From contig CAWEDK010000015.1 of the NCBI GenBank assembly GCA_963807865.1, positions 1-64,000 of the forward strand: a stretch of 64,000 nt of DNA, written 5' to 3'. A model generated the notes under the pieces. It was not told the DNA's origin and ran no database searches. It saw nothing but the letters and a program-made list of their open reading frames with translations. A program made the translations under genes and the position numbers. Below are positions 22,830 through 33,592 of this stretch, in pieces (within the stretch, counting starts at the first letter, position 1; each line of letters begins with the position of its first letter). The DNA comes from VAZQ01 sp963807865 (GTDB taxonomy: Bacteria; Pseudomonadota; Alphaproteobacteria; Rhizobiales; Xanthobacteraceae).

Positions 22830-25235
22830 ATGACCAACCTGCGCCTCGCCCTCCGCCTGGCCGTCCGCCAGCCGCTGGTGTCGGCGCTGGCGGTGGTGGC
22901 GCTGGCGCTCGGCATCGGCCTGAGCACGCTGATGTTCAGCATCCTGAACGGCGCGGTGCTGCGCGGCCTGCCGTTCGAACGCTCCGAGCGCATCCTCCAC
23001 GCCTCGCCGTTCGACATCGCGGAGAACGACGACTTCGAGGCCACGCAGTGGGAGTTCGCCGAGTGGCGGGCCCGCCAGACCTCGTTCGAGGAGTTCACGG
23101 CGTTCTACATGGGCAACGCCAACGTCGTCGGGCCCGACGGCACGCCCGAGCGCTATCGAGGCGCCTGGATCACCCCGAACACCCTCCGGCATGCTGCGGA
23201 CCCGGCCGGTGCTGGGGCGCGACTTCCAGGACGCCGACGGCGCGCCCGGCGCCGAGCCGGTCGTCATCATCAGCGACCGGGTGTGGCGCGACCGGTTCGA
23301 GGGCCGGCCCGACGTGCTGGGGCAGGCGCTGCGGGTCAACGGCACGGTGATGACCGTCGTCGGCGTGATGCCGCACGGCTTCGCCTACCCGATGGTGCAG
23401 GAACTGTGGGTGGCGCTGGCGGTGAATCCGTCGCTCGAAGGCAAGGACACGCGCCCCACGGTCGAGATCATCGGCCGGCTGAAGGACGACGCCACGCGCG
23501 ACCAGGCGTCGGCGGAACTGGCGACCATCGCCGCGCAGGTCGCCCAGCTCGACCCCAAGCGCCGCAACGGCATCACCGTGGAAGTGAAGCCCTACGTCGA
23601 GGAGTTCATCGGCACCGAGACCGTCGGCCTGCTGAGCGTGATGCTGGCCGCGGTGCTGCTCGTGCTGGTCATCGCCTGCGTGAACGTCGCCAACCTGGTG
23701 CTGGCGCGCGCCGCCGATCGCACGCGCGAGGTCGCCGTGCGCACGGCGCTCGGCGCCCAGCGATCGCAGGTGATCCGGCAGACGCTGGCCGAAGTGCTGG
23801 TCCTGGCCGCCGTCGGCGCCGCCGGCGGCATCGGCATCGCCTACGTCGGCGCGCGGCTGTTCACCCGCGGCATCGTCGACACCATGCCGCCGTTCTGGAT
23901 CGACGTGCGCCTCGACGGCACGGTGCTGCTCTTCGTCACCGCCGTCACGGTGCTGGCGGCGCTGGTCGCCGGTCTCGTGCCGGCGCTGCGCGCCTCGCGC
24001 GGCGACGTGCTGCCGCTGCTGAACGACGAAGGCCGCGGCACGACCAGCCTGAAGATCGGCCGGCTGTCGCGCGGCCTGGTCGTCGGCGAGATGGCGCTGT
24101 CGTTCGCGCTGCTGGTCGTCTCGGGCCTGGTGATCCAGAGCATCGTCAACGTCACGCAGTTCGATCCCGGGCATCGCCACGCGCGAGGTGCTTCACCGCG
24201 CGGGTCACCCTGCCCGCCGACCGAGTATCCCGACGGCCCGAGCCGGACGCGCTTCGCCGACACGCTGCTCGAGCGCGTGCGCGCGCTGCCCGGCGTGGCG
24301 CGCGCGGCGCTGAGCACCACCAACCCGCCGACCGCGGCCGAGATGTCGGTGGTGCTGCCGGGCCAGATCGTTCCCCGACGAGCGCGACTATCCGCGCTCG
24401 AAGGTCACCAGTCGTCTCCGACGGGTTCTTCGAGGTGATTCGGCGTGGCGCCGCGCCAGGGCCGGGTGTTCAGCGCCGGCCGACGGCGCCGACGCGCCGA
24501 AGGTGGCGGTCGTCAACGAGGAGTTCCAGCGCCGCTACTATCCCGACGGCGCGCTCGGCCGCCAGGTGCGCACGTTCAGCGGCACCAGCCCGGAGTGGCA
24601 CACCATCGTCGGCGTCGTGCCAGAGCATTCCCGACGTCGATCTCGGCGAGTCGCTGCTGCAGCACGTCTACTTGCCGCTGGCGCAGCGGCCCAGCGCGAC
24701 GATGAACGTGCTGCTCCGCGCCCAGGGCGATCCGCTGGCGCTCAGCGGCGCGGTGCGGCAGGCCGTGTCGGCGCTCGACCGCAACCTGCCGATCTACAAC
24801 GTCACGACGATCCAGAAGATGCTCGACGACGACACCTGGGGCTGGCGGGTGTTCGGCACGCTGTTCTCGGCGTTCGGCGTCGCCGCGCTGTTCCTGGCCA
24901 CCGTCGGTCTCTACGGCGTGATGGCGTTCTCGGTGAGCAAGCGCACGCAGGAGATTGGCGTGCGCATGGCGGTGGGCGCCGAATCGGCCGACGTGCTGCG
25001 CATGGTGCTGCGCCAGGGCGCCTGGCAGGTAGGCGCCGGCGTCGCGCTCGGCCTCGGCCTGGCCGTGGTGCTCGCCAACGCGATGCGGCTGATGTTCTTC
25101 CAGGTCAGCCCCTACGACACGTCGACCTTCGTGGCGGTGGGCGTGCTGCTGCTCGTCACCGGCCTGGCCGCCGCCTTCGTCCCGGCCCGGCGTGCGGCCC
25201 GCGTGGAGCCGATGGCCGCGCTTCGCGTGCAGTAA
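22830..25235 (+). CDS. ABC transporter permease of the MacB/FtsX duplicated-orphan type (frameshifted)
   Basis: A protein of about 800 residues with two FtsX-like halves. The N-terminal helix reads RLAVRQPLVSALAVVALALG. A MacB-type periplasmic domain (LGRDFQDADG, VIISDRVWRDRF, VVGVMPHGFAYP) is followed by three helices. An internal helix (GLVVGEMALSFALLVVSGLV) starts the second half, with its own periplasmic part. The last three helices end VPARRAARVEPMAALRVQ. This is the family named ADOP (acidobacterial duplicated orphan permease), expanded in Acidobacteriota and usually lacking an adjacent ATPase, as here. The substrate is unknown. Shifts lie near 23,190, 24,170, 24,215, 24,375, 24,445, 24,480 and 24,630. 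Confidence 0.88.
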   Translation: MTNLRLALRLAVRQPLVSALAVVALALGIGLSTLMFSILNGAVLRGLPFERSERILHASPFDIAENDDFEATQWEFAEWRARQTSFEEFTAFYMGNANVVGPDGTPERYRGAWITPNTLRHAADPAGAGARLPGRRRRARRRAGRHHQRPGVARPVRGPARRAGAGAAGQRHGDDRRRRDAARLRLPDGAGTVGGAGGESVARRQGHAPHGRDHRPAEGRRHARPGVGGTGDHRRAGRPARPQAPQRHHRGSEALRRGVHRHRDRRPAERDAGRGAARAGHRLRERRQPGAGARRRSHARGRRAHGARRPAIAGDPADAGRSAGPGRRRRRRRHRHRLRRRAAVHPRHRRHHAAVLDRRAPRRHGAALRHRRHGAGGAGRRSRAGAARLARRRAAAAERRRPRHDQPEDRPAVARPGRRRDGAVVRAAGRLGPGDPEHRQRHAVRSRASPRARCFTARVTLPADRVSRRPEPDALRRHAARARARAARRGARGAEHHQPADRGRDVGGAAGPDRSPTSATIRARRSPVVSDGFFEVIRRGAAPGPGVQRRPTAPTRRRWRSSTRSSSAATIPTARSAARCARSAAPARSGTPSSASCQSIPDVDLGESLLQHVYLPLAQRPSATMNVLLRAQGDPLALSGAVRQAVSALDRNLPIYNVTTIQKMLDDDTWGWRVFGTLFSAFGVAALFLATVGLYGVMAFSVSKRTQEIGVRMAVGAESADVLRMVLRQGAWQVGAGVALGLGLAVVLANAMRLMFFQVSPYDTSTFVAVGVLLLVTGLAAAFVPARRAARVEPMAALRVQ

Positions 25236-25327
25236 CGCGGGAGCGCGGCGGACGCGGCGTGGCCAGCGCTAGCAGCTGAGGATGCGCTGCACGCTGCAGA
25301 GCGCAGCGTGACGTAGCTGCGCTTCGG

Positions 25328-25362
25328 CTAGCCGCTAGCCCCTAGCCGCCAGCCGCTTCAAG
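25328..25362. repeat. CTAGCC heptad repeat, copy E
   Basis: Reads CTAGCCG CTAGCCC CTAGCCG CCAGCCG CTTCAAG, ending 14 bases before a TAGCAT promoter-like hexamer. CAGCGTGAC lies about 20 bases 5'. The tail matches copy C exactly. Confidence 0.75.
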
Positions 25363-25375
25363 CATCGGCCTGAGG

Positions 25376-25381
25376 TAGCAT
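25376..25381 (+). promoter_or_regulatory. TAGCAT -10-like element six bases before ATG
   Basis: TAGCAT-CAGCCG-ATG fits the TANNNT pattern immediately upstream of a start codon and has no Shine-Dalgarno, like the TATACT sites at 11.9 and 14.97 kb. Confidence 0.35.
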
Positions 25382-25387
25382 CAGCCG

Positions 25388-26071
25388 ATGAAAAAGCTCC
25401 TCGCCGGCTGCCTGGTCGTCGTGCTGCTGCTCGGTGGTCGCCGCCGGGGTCGGCGGCGTACTTCCTCTGGCGCGCGGCGCGGCCGGTGGTCGACAGCGCC
25501 ATGGAGATGGCCGAGCGGCGTGTCGCGGCTGGCCGAGGTGGTGGCGCTCGAGGACCGGCTGGCCAATCACCGCGCCGTACGCCGGGCCCCGCGAGCGGCG
25601 AGCTCACGGCCGACCAGCTCGAGCGGTTCCTGCGCGTGCAGGCGCACGTCAAGGCGACGCTGGGCACGCGGGCCGAAGCGTTCAAGGAGAAGTACAAGGA
25701 ACTGGCCACCACCAGACCCGACGGCACCGAGGTGCCGCCGTCGCTGTCGCAACTGCTGGCCGGGCTGAGCGACCTGTCGCAGATCTACGTCGACGCGCGC
25801 CGGGCGCAGGTGGACGCGCTCAACACCGAGAAGTTTTCGCGGGAGGAGTTCTCGTGGGTGCGGCTGCGCGTCTACCAGGCCGCCGGCATCGAGGCGGCGC
25901 GCTACGACCCGCGCGAACTCGAGCGGCTGATCAAGGCGATGGCCAGCGGCGCGAAGGTGACGGCGCCCGAGGTGCAATTGCCCGACGCGCCGGCGAAGAA
26001 CCGCGAGCTCGTCAAGCCGCACGCCGCCCAGCTCATGGAGTGGCTGGCGATGGCGTCGTTCGGGTCTGTAG
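25388..26071 (+). CDS. Membrane-anchored protein of unknown function (frameshifted)
   Basis: An N-terminal membrane helix (LLAGCLVVVLLLGVVAAGVGG, continuing YFLW after a shift near 25,437) anchors a helical domain of about 190 residues. The readable core is ADQLERFLRVQAHVKATLGTRAEAFKEKYKEL, then QIYVDARRAQVDALN, then REEFSWVRLRVYQAAGIEA. The pattern resembles acidobacterial proteins of unknown function with an SH3-adjacent helix bundle, but I cannot name the family. A one-base insertion near 26,065 hides the probable TAG at 26,069. Other shifts are near 25,510 and 25,580. Confidence 0.6.
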
Positions 26072-26120
26072 CCGGTTCGCGTTCCGCCAGTCGCTCGGCG
26101 AGCACTGCGGGAGGTCCGTC

Positions 26121-26760
26121 ATGTGGATCGTCTGCATCGGCTTCGCGGCCGTCGGTGCGGTTGCCCGCACGATGCCGTTTCCACTTACCTGCTGCGAGTA
26201 TGTCGGCCCCGGTCGATCGATGTGGGAAGGGCCGAGAGGTGACGGCGCTGCGGCCGTCTACCTGACCTACGACGACGGACCGAATCCCGAAGCTAGCCCG
26301 GCCTGCTCAACGTGCTCGCACGCGAGGGCGCCTTCGCGACGTTCTTCGTGATTCGCGGCGCAACGAGGAGACCACGCCAATCGTCCGGCGCGCCGTCGAC
26401 GAGGGGCACGGCGTGGCGTTGCACTCCGGCGCCCGGGCTGCTGGTGCTGAGAGTCCCCGGCCGATCTCGCCGCGTGTTAGGCGCAAGCCGACCGGATTAG
26501 CGCTGCGCGGCGCCCGGCCGTGTCGGCTGTTCCGCCCGACGCCGGATGGCGCAGCAGCAGATGTACGCAGGGCTGGATCGCGCCGGGTACCGACTGGTCG
26601 GGTGGGGATTTGCCCTGTGGGACTTCAACTGGTAGAGCGTGCGCCTCGAGCCAGATCGTCTGGCCCCGCGCCTCGGCTACCAGGTTCGGGAACGCGGCGA
26701 GATCCAGCTGAGGACGGCCAGCCGATGGCGGCCGTGTTCATGGTTGAAGTCGCTCGTAGC
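26121..26760 (+). CDS. Polysaccharide deacetylase (CE4/NodB-like), frameshifted
   Basis: An ATG preceded by GGGAGG opens a protein with a hydrophobic N-terminus and the NodB motif 1 YLTYDDGPNP (general-base and metal Asp). Downstream, FATFFVI and VALHSG match motif 2 (metal His). LFRPHAGWRS matches motif 3 (R-P-x-G), and LVGWGFALWDFNW matches motif 4. The family removes N-acetyl groups from peptidoglycan or other glycans outside the cytoplasm. Shifts near 26,295, 26,360, 26,450, 26,540 and 26,640 split the frame, and the exact stop is not resolvable. The end meets the converging MOSC gene. Confidence 0.7.
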
Positions 26761-26778
26761 TTCCGTGTCGGTCGCCGG

Positions 26779-27275
26779 CTACAGCTCGGGCGAGACCGGT
26801 GCCGGCTCGTTGATCAGAGGCGCAGCCGGCATGGCCGCGTCCCTCCCACGCCACCGGCGAGCCGATCGCGATCGCGCCGCCGTCGATGACCTCGCCGAAG
26901 GCGCCGCCGCCCCACGGCGGCGACAGCGCCGCCTGCAGGCCGGGCACGCCTCGTCCATCTGGTGGCACGGCCGGGTCTCGCCGAAGATGCGCACCCGCGC
27001 GTCGCCGATGCGCAGCACGCGGCCGCGGCTGTCCGTCGAGGTCGACGCCGTCCACCAGCAGGTTGGCGCGGCGGATGGCCGGGGGACGGCGGGCCGGGCA
27101 GATGCGCGGTCAGGGCCTGCCAGCGTTCGAGCGACATGATGGTCACCTGCCGGCGGCCGCCTTGTGTGGCGTCGCCGCGCAGGCCGCGTCCGGCGACCAG
27201 TTCGGCGGTCGACGGCCGCGTCCATCGGGCCCCGGTGCACCCGCTTGATCCAGATTCCGGACAGTCATGTCCCAT
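26779..27275 (-). CDS. MOSC-domain protein (frameshifted)
   Basis: The joined frames read SGIWIKRVHRGPMD, VAGRGLRGDATQGGRRQVTIMSLERW, RGRVLRIGDARVRIFGETRPC and HQMDEACPGLQAALSPPWGGG, ending AAPLINEPAPVSPEL. This is the short stand-alone MOSC (Moco sulfurase C-terminal) type related to YiiM. These proteins carry sulfur or metal-bound sulfur and are linked to molybdenum-cofactor metabolism or N-hydroxylated base reduction. The conserved Cys is in RPC. Indels lie near 27,255, 27,220, 27,085, 27,035 and 26,850. Confidence 0.7.
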
Positions 27276-27325
27276 GACTCCCGTAGGCTTGTCAGCAGCT
27301 ACCGGCGCCCCGGTCTCTGACTCTG

Positions 27326-27338
27326 CTAGCCGCTAGCC
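27326..27338. repeat. CTAGCC heptad repeat, short copy F
   Basis: CTAGCCGCTAGCC lies between the MOSC gene and the Oar-like receptor. It holds two units only, without the CAGCGTG word. Nothing else is recognised in 27,276-27,509. Confidence 0.55.
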
Positions 27339-27509
27339 GGCCGGCTGATGTTTCCCGTCTCGTGATGTCGCCGTCGCACGGCGGTGACGTGGCCTCGCTA
27401 CCGTGTGCACTCGAGGCACCGGTCACCGGTGCCTCGGTGCCCCCTCCGCCGGGCCGTCACGCAGGATGCGTGGGGCTTGCGGATGGGCACCGCCCTTCAC
27501 GAGGACCCC

Positions 27510-30500
27510 ATGCGACTTCCCACCTTCGTAGTCACGCTTGCCTTCCTGATGGCCACCGCGCTGCCCGCGGCCGCCCAGTTCGAAACCGCCACCGTCGTCG
27601 GCACCGTCGCGACAACACCGGCGCCGTCGTGCCGGACGCGACGGTCACGCCTGACCAACCTCGACACCGGCGTGGCGCAGCGAGCGGACCGTCCGACGCG
27701 CAACGGCAGCTTCGAGTTCTTCACCGTGCGCATCGGCACGCTACATGGTCACCGCCGAGAAGGCCGGGCTTCTCGATCGCGCTGGCCGACAACGTGCAGG
27801 TCACCGTCGGCGCCCGCCAGCGCGTCGACCTGACGATGGCGCGTCGGGCAGCTCACCGAGACGGTCGAGGTGCGGCGCCGCGGCGACGCAGCTCGAGACC
27901 GACTCGAGCCAGCGCGGCCAGGTCGATCACCGGCGAGCAGACGCGCGCGCTGCCGCTGAACGGCCGCGAGTACTCGGCGCTGGCGCTGCTGTCGCCCGGC
28001 GTGCGGCCTGTCGGCGCTCAACACCGGCGGCTTCACGCCGCGCGAGGGCTCGTTCAACGTCAACGGCCTGCGCTAGCACCTTCAACAACTTCCTGCATCG
28101 ACGGCGTCGACAACAACGCCTACGGCACCAGCAACCAGGGCTTCTCGAACCAGGTGATGCAGCCGTCGCCCGACGCGGTCGCCGAGTTCAAGGTCGTCAC
28201 CAACAACATGAGCGCCGAGTACGGCCGCTGCGGCCGGCGGCGACCATCAACGTCGCCTACCGCAGCGGCACCAACCGGTTCCGCGGCGTCGGCCTGGGAG
28301 TTCTTCCGCGACACCGAAGCTGAACGCCACCGGCTTCTTCAAGCCGGCCGACCGGCGAGAAGCCGCCGCTCGAGCGCGACCAGTTCGGCGGCGTGCTCGG
28401 CGGCCCGATCGTCCGGAACCGCGCGTTCTTCTTCGCCGACTACGAGGGCTTCCGGCAGACGCGCGAGCAGACGTCGCGTTCTCGACGATCCCGACGCTGG
28501 CGCAGCGGCAGGGCATCCTGCGCGGTCGACGTGCGCAATCCGCTGACCGGCGCAGGTCTATCCCGCCGGGCACGCCGATCCCGATGACGGCGTTCGCGCG
28601 CAAGGTGCTGAACGGGCTGCCGGCGCCGACGATCGGCCGGCGCCGTCGAACAACTACTCGATCGCTGCAGCGAGTTCGACGAACGACACCGACAAGGCCG
28701 GCGGCAAGGTCGACGTCGCAGGTCAGCCCGCGCGCTGTCGGTGTTCGGCCGCGTACGGCTAGCGCGACGTCGACATCTTCGACAACCCGCCGCTGCCGCT
28801 GCCCTCGGGCGGCGGCGGCAACGGCCACGACCTACGTCGACGAACAAGCAGTTCGCGTTCGGCGCCACCTAGGCGCCGACGGGCACGTCGCTGCTCGAGG
28901 TCCGCTTCGGCTGGTCGCGACACCGCCGGCGGGCAAGAACCCGCTGGCGCTCGGCACGGCGCGGCGCGCTCGACGCGTACGGCATCACCGGCCTGCCGAC
29001 CGATCCGCGCGTCGCCGGCGGCCTGCCGACGCAGCTCATCACCGGCTTCTCCGACCTCGGCCGCCAGGCGACCAACCCGCAGTGGCAGTACCCGACGGTG
29101 TTCAACCCGAAGGTGAACTACACGTGGCGTGATCGGCCGCCACTCGCTGAAGACCGGCTACGAGTTCCAGCACATCCAGACCGAGGTGCAGGACGTCAAC
29201 CCGCTCTACGGCCGCGACGCGTACGCCGGCCAGTTCACGCCGCCCGGCCGGCGTCGCGCGGCCAACAACCTCTACAACCTGGCCGACTTCATGTTCGGCC
29301 TGCGCAGTCGACGTACGCGCTCAGCAACATCCTGGTCGCCAACCTGCGGCAGAACATGCACTTCGCTCTACCTGCAGGACGACTTCCGCGTCAACGACCA
29401 GCTGACGCTGAACCTCGGGCTGCGCTACGAGTACGCGACGCCGGGGTGGGAGAAGGACAACATCCTGTCGAACTTCGATCCGGCGACGCGGACGATGGTG
29501 CTCGGCGCAGGACGGGTCGCTCGAGGATCGCTCGACGCATCAACCCCGATCGCAACAACTTCGGCCCGCGCCTCGGCTTCGCCTGCACGCTCGACGCCGC
29601 GGACGGTCGTGCGCGGCGGCTACGGCATCAGCTACGTCCACTTCCACCGCGCCGGCGGCGCCAACGTCCTGCCGATCAACGGCCCGCAGGTCATCAACGC
29701 CGTCGTCGTGCAGACGACCCGACTCGAGCCGGCGTTCCGCACGACGCAGCAGGGCTATCCGGCGGGCTTCACCGATCCGTCGCAGCTTCAACCCGCTGGC
29801 CGCCAACATCACCTACATGCCCGAGGACTACCACTCGAGCCGCGTGCAGAGCTGGTTCGTCTCGGTGCAGCGCGAGCTCGGCGCGCAACATGCTCGTCGA
29901 CGTCGCCTACGTCGGCAACCGCGCCGACGGCCTGCTGCTGTTCGCCAACTTCAACCAGGCCGCGCCGAACAACACCGCCGGCACGATCCCGCTGCAGGCG
30001 CGCCGGCCGATCCCGGAGTTCGCCGACATCACCTACTCGTTCAACGGCGGCAAGTCGCGCTACCACGCCTTCCAGGTGCAAGTTCGACTGGCGGCATGCG
30101 CGCGCGGGCTGATCGCTGCTGAACTCGCTGACGCTGTCGAAGACGAAGGACAACGGCGCCGGCTCGCTCGAGAACCCGAACGGCAACTTCCCGGCGCCGC
30201 AGGACTTCTACAACCTCGACGCCGACTTCGGCACTGTCGGGCTACCACCAGCCGTACAACAACACCACCAGCTTCGTGTGGGACCTGCCGTTCGGCCGCG
30301 GCCGCCGCTGCCTGACGGACGCCGGCGCCGGTGCGTCGACGCGCTGCTCGGCGGCTGGCAGATCAGCGGCATCAACACCATCACGTCGGGCGAGCCGGTG
30401 ACGCTGCGTCTACACGCCGGCGCGCGGCGTTCCAGGTGTCGGGCATCCAGCAGGACTTCCGCGGCGCCAACAACTACCGGCCCGAACGTCGATCGGCGAT

Positions 30501-30831
30501 CCGTACTGGCGACGACGGCAGCGCACGGTGCACGAACTACTTCAATCGCGACGACGGTGGTGATCCCGACCGACCCGAGCCAGCCGTTCGGCAACGCCGG
30601 CGCAACAGCGTGCGCGGGCCGCGCTTCTGGGGTCGACGTGCTGGCCGCCAAGCGGGTGTCCGATGCCGTGGCCGCAAGGCGCCCTCGAGTTCCGCGTCGA
30701 GGCGTTCAACGTGCTCAACCGCAGCGAACTTCCGCGCGCCGAACGGCAACCGCAGCGCCGCCGCGCTTCGGCACGATCACGTCGACCTACGATCCGCGGA
30801 TCTGCAGCTCGGCGTGAAGCTGGCGTTCTAG
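27510..30831 (+). CDS. Oar-like TonB-dependent outer-membrane receptor (heavily frameshifted)
   Basis: A protein of about 1,100 residues starts at ATG 27,510 with GAGG upstream. The order is: signal peptide ending PAAAQ; a CarboxypepD_reg domain (DNTGAVVPDATV, then LTNLDTG); a plug domain (RALPLNGREYSALALLSPGV, FLIDGVDNNAYG, AEYGRSAGATINV); and a long barrel with LIGRHSLKTGYEFQ and VNDQLTLNLGLRYEY, ending VKLAF. Related receptors take up large substrates or, as Oar, act in protein export and adhesion. More than 20 single-base insertions break the frame between 27,600 and 30,780, roughly one per 60-150 bases. Removing them restores a continuous protein, so this looks like base-calling error, not decay. 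Confidence 0.85.
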
Positions 30832-30918
30832 CGCCGTGGATCCGGACTCGCTCGACCCGCCGGCGACTGGGCCGTGACACCGACGGCCGCGAGGCAGGGT
30901 CTATGCTGGGGGTCGCGC

Positions 30919-31369
30919 GTGGCCGCCGTCCCCCGTCCCTCACCCGCCGGTCGAGCACGTGCAGGGCCTCGACGCGCTGCCGCGCGTGGTCGACGGCGCT
31001 GGCGCGGTTCGAGCCGGCGGTGCTGCTGACCGCCGATGGCCTGGGCGCGATTCACGCGCCGCGCCGCCGGCGACAGCCGGACGGCCTTCTGGCTGCTGGC
31101 GGATGCCCGCACCGCTGCTCGAGTGGGAAGCCAATCGCCGGCACGGCGAGCTGACGCTGACGTTCCAGAGCCGCGACGAGCGGGTCTACCTCAGCGTGTC
31201 CGGCACGGCGAGCTGGTCACCGAGCCAGGCGTGGCCGCCACGATGTGGCGGCAGGGCTTCGCGCGCTGGTTTCCCGGCGGGGCCGGCGATCCGCGGCTGT
31301 TGCTCGTGCGGTTCCCGCCACGACGCCGAGTTCTTTGCCCAGCGCCCGGGCGCGTCAGCCCGCCGCTGA
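30919..31369 (+). CDS. PPOX-fold (general stress protein 26-like) flavin-binding protein (frameshifted)
   Basis: Joined frames read VQGLDALPRVVD, TAFWLLADA, LLEWEANRRHGELTLTFQSRDERVYLSVSGTAS and RQGFARWFPGGAGDPRLLLVRF. The pattern of a strand with FWL, a run ending YVSVSGTA and a later WFPGG matches pyridoxamine-5'-phosphate-oxidase-like stress protein 26 family members. These are split-barrel dimers binding FMN or F420 in the cytoplasm. GTG at 30,919 is a guess; TATGCT lies 11 bases upstream of it. Shifts lie near 30,945, 31,010, 31,070, 31,210 and 31,315. Confidence 0.65.
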
Positions 31370-31446
31370 AGAACTGAAATGTACTGGGACTGTCCGACAA
31401 TCGTAAGCAGCAGTTCGCCAGCAGGCAGAATCTGCGCGTCCAAATG

Positions 31447-32547
31447 TCAGTGACGGTCCCAGACGCGTCGGTGATGCGCACGCCGCCGTTGACCGTGCTC
31501 AGCTTGAGCAGCGGGCCGCCGCTGCCGAGCGTGGTGCGCAACTGGCGATCGAGGCGGCCCTGCACGGTGAGCGGGAGGTCGGTGCGGATGCCGCCATTCT
31601 GCGTGTGCGTCTCGAGCGCGGCCGAGTAGCTCGCGCGGGAAACGCCAGCGAGACGCCGCCGTTGGTGGTTTCCACATCGAGGCCGTCGCCTTCCCAGCGC
31701 GCCCGCGAGAGGCGCACGTTCACGCCCCCGTTGCGCGTGGTGCCCACGACTTGGCCGCTCATGTCGTCGAGCGTGACGCCGCCGTTGTTGGTGGTGAAGC
31801 GCGACTCGCCGCGCATCGACCGCACCGTGATGCCGCCGTTGCGCGCGGAGAGGGCCAGCGCGGTCTGCCGCGGCGCCCAGATGCGGAAGCTCACCGACCA
31901 GCCGGAGCGGCGTCGCTGGCGTCGCGCTCCGGGCCCTCGGCGCGACACGCGTTGCCGGCCGCGGTGACCCGCACTGCGGGCAGCAGCGCCGGGCCTCGGC
32001 GTCGTTGTCGCCGTAGCTGTGCACCACCGCGCGCACCAGCACGTCGGCCTGATCCCAGCCTCGACGTGGATGCCGCCATTGGGCGAGGCGTCCACGGTAA
32101 GGGGGCCGGCCGGCGCGGTGAGGCGCGTGTCGCGGACCTCGCAGGCGTGGCCGCGGTCGCGCGCCGCGGTTGCGCGCGCACGGGTCGTCGCTGGGCTCAT
32201 CTGGCGGAAGGCACGCTCTTCGCGCGCCTGGCTGCGCGGCGTCGTCGCGCGCGTCTCGGCCGTCGCGCGCCTCGCGGCTTCGCGGCGCCGGTCCGCCTCG
32301 CTTGCGGCGTGGGCTTTCGCGCCGCAGCTCGTGCCGCAGCCGGTCGCGCCGCGCCTCGCGCACCGCACGCTGACACGTCGCGGGCGGGTGTCCTGGCGCA
32401 CTCGCGCAGCGCCTCGCGGACCTCCGGCGAATCTCGCGCGCGGCACGCGGGTCGAACCCAGTCGGTCGTGGCGCCTGCGCCGCGGCGGCCAGCAGCCGAT
32501 CCCGACACCATCACGCCGGCTAACAGGGCAGCGGCCATTCGAGTCAT
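31447..32547 (-). CDS. Secreted DUF4097-like (right-handed beta-helix adhesin-type) protein, frameshifted
   Basis: ATG at 32,547 has GGAGGGAAC upstream and a short signal (MAAALLAGVMVSGSA). A basic, Arg/Ala-rich linker follows. It is extremely compositionally biased and may be partly out of frame. The C-terminal 200 residues contain the repeated strand motif of this family: LSARNGGITVRSMRGE, FTTNNGGVTLDDMSG, GTTRNGGVNVRLS, ETTNGGVSLAF, HTQNGGIRTDLPL, STVNGGVRI. The N-G-G turns stack as a solenoid. No enzyme motif is seen. The end is placed at TGA 31,447; another frame stays open into the converging neighbour. Shifts lie near 32,470, 32,180, 32,060, 31,930 and 31,640. Confidence 0.65.
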
Positions 32548-32711
32548 CGTTCCCTCCGTCAGAAGACGGTCGGGAGGTTGGACGGAGCGGGCGGGGAAAC
32601 GTTGGCTGGGTGACGGGGCGGGCAGGGGCTAGGCGGGCTCGGCGCGAAACGTTTCGACGCGGCTCGCCGACCAACGCGGCGATGCGCTGCAAAACTGGAG
32701 CCCGCCCCAGC

Positions 32712-33580
32712 CTAGCCCCACACAGCGTCCTTCGTCGCCGGTGGCGCACCGGGCGCACCGGGATCGGCGCACCATTCGCTCCACGACCCGGGAAACAGGC
32801 GGGCGCCGTGGAGGCCGGCGTGCTCGAGAGCCAGCAGGTTGTGGCAGGCGGTCACCCCCGAACCGCAGTACATGACCACGTTCGAGGCATCGTCGCCGCC
32901 AACCACAGCCGCCCACTCGGCGCGCAGCTCGGCCGGGGCCTTGAAGGTCTTGTCGGGCGTGAGATTGAGCTGGAAGAAGCGGTTCACGGCGCCTGGGATG
33001 TGGCCGCCGACCGGGTCGAGCGTTTCGTTCTGCCCGCGGAAACGGTCGTTGGCGCGCGCGTCCACGAGCACCCGCCCGCTGTTCGTTCAGGCGGGCCTGC
33101 ACGTCGGCGGCCGGCACGCGCTGCGACTCAGCCGGCGTGGGGTCGAACACCGCGGGCGTCCAGGCCGGTTCGGCCGCAGTCACGGGCAGCCCGGCGCGCT
33201 GCCAGGCGGCCAGTCCGCCGTCGAGCACTGCCACCCGCTCGTGCCCCAGCCACCGCAGCATCCACCAGGCGCGGGCGGCGAACATGCCCGGGTCGGCGTC
33301 ATAGATCACGACCTGCGAATCACGGGAGACGCCCAGGCTGGCCGAAGGCGGCGGCGGCCGCCTCTGGCGCGGGCAGCGGATGGCGGCCGTTGGTGCCGGT
33401 CTTCGCGCCCGACAGATGCGCGTCGAGACTCACGTAGCGCGCGCCCGGGAGGTGCCCTTCGCGATACAACGTCTCGCCCCTGGCCGGCGCCGCGAGATCG
33501 AACCGGGCATCGAGCACCACCCACGACGGGTCGTCGAGGTGCGACGCGAGCGTGGCGGCGTCAATGAGCGTCGTGTACAT
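32712..33580 (-). CDS. sseA: Thiosulfate/3-mercaptopyruvate sulfurtransferase (tandem rhodanese), frameshifted
   Basis: Two rhodanese domains are present. The N-terminal one (WVVLDARFDLAAPARGE, GHLPGARYVSLDAHLSG, VVIYDADPGMFAARAWW) has Asp where a Cys would be, as is normal for the inactive domain. The C-terminal one (VLVDARANDRFRG, GHIPGAVN) carries the active-site loop YCGSGVTACHN, with the persulfide-forming Cys. It moves sulfane sulfur from thiosulfate or mercaptopyruvate to cyanide or thiol acceptors in the cytoplasm. Frameshifts lie near 33,345 and 33,075. The ATG at 33,580 lies only a few bases from the point where the sequence stops looking acidobacterial. Confidence 0.85.
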
Positions 33581-33592
33581 GGGGGGCGGAAC

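Noticed and set aside
28065..28080. CTAG in the Oar gene as another heptad repeat copy
   Set aside because: The CTAG arises from one inserted T inside a conserved coding stretch and no neighbouring unit is present.
27510..30831. Oar receptor as a natural pseudogene or programmed-frameshift gene
   Set aside because: All domains remain in order and deleting isolated bases restores the full protein. Decay would also leave substitutions, stops and larger gaps.
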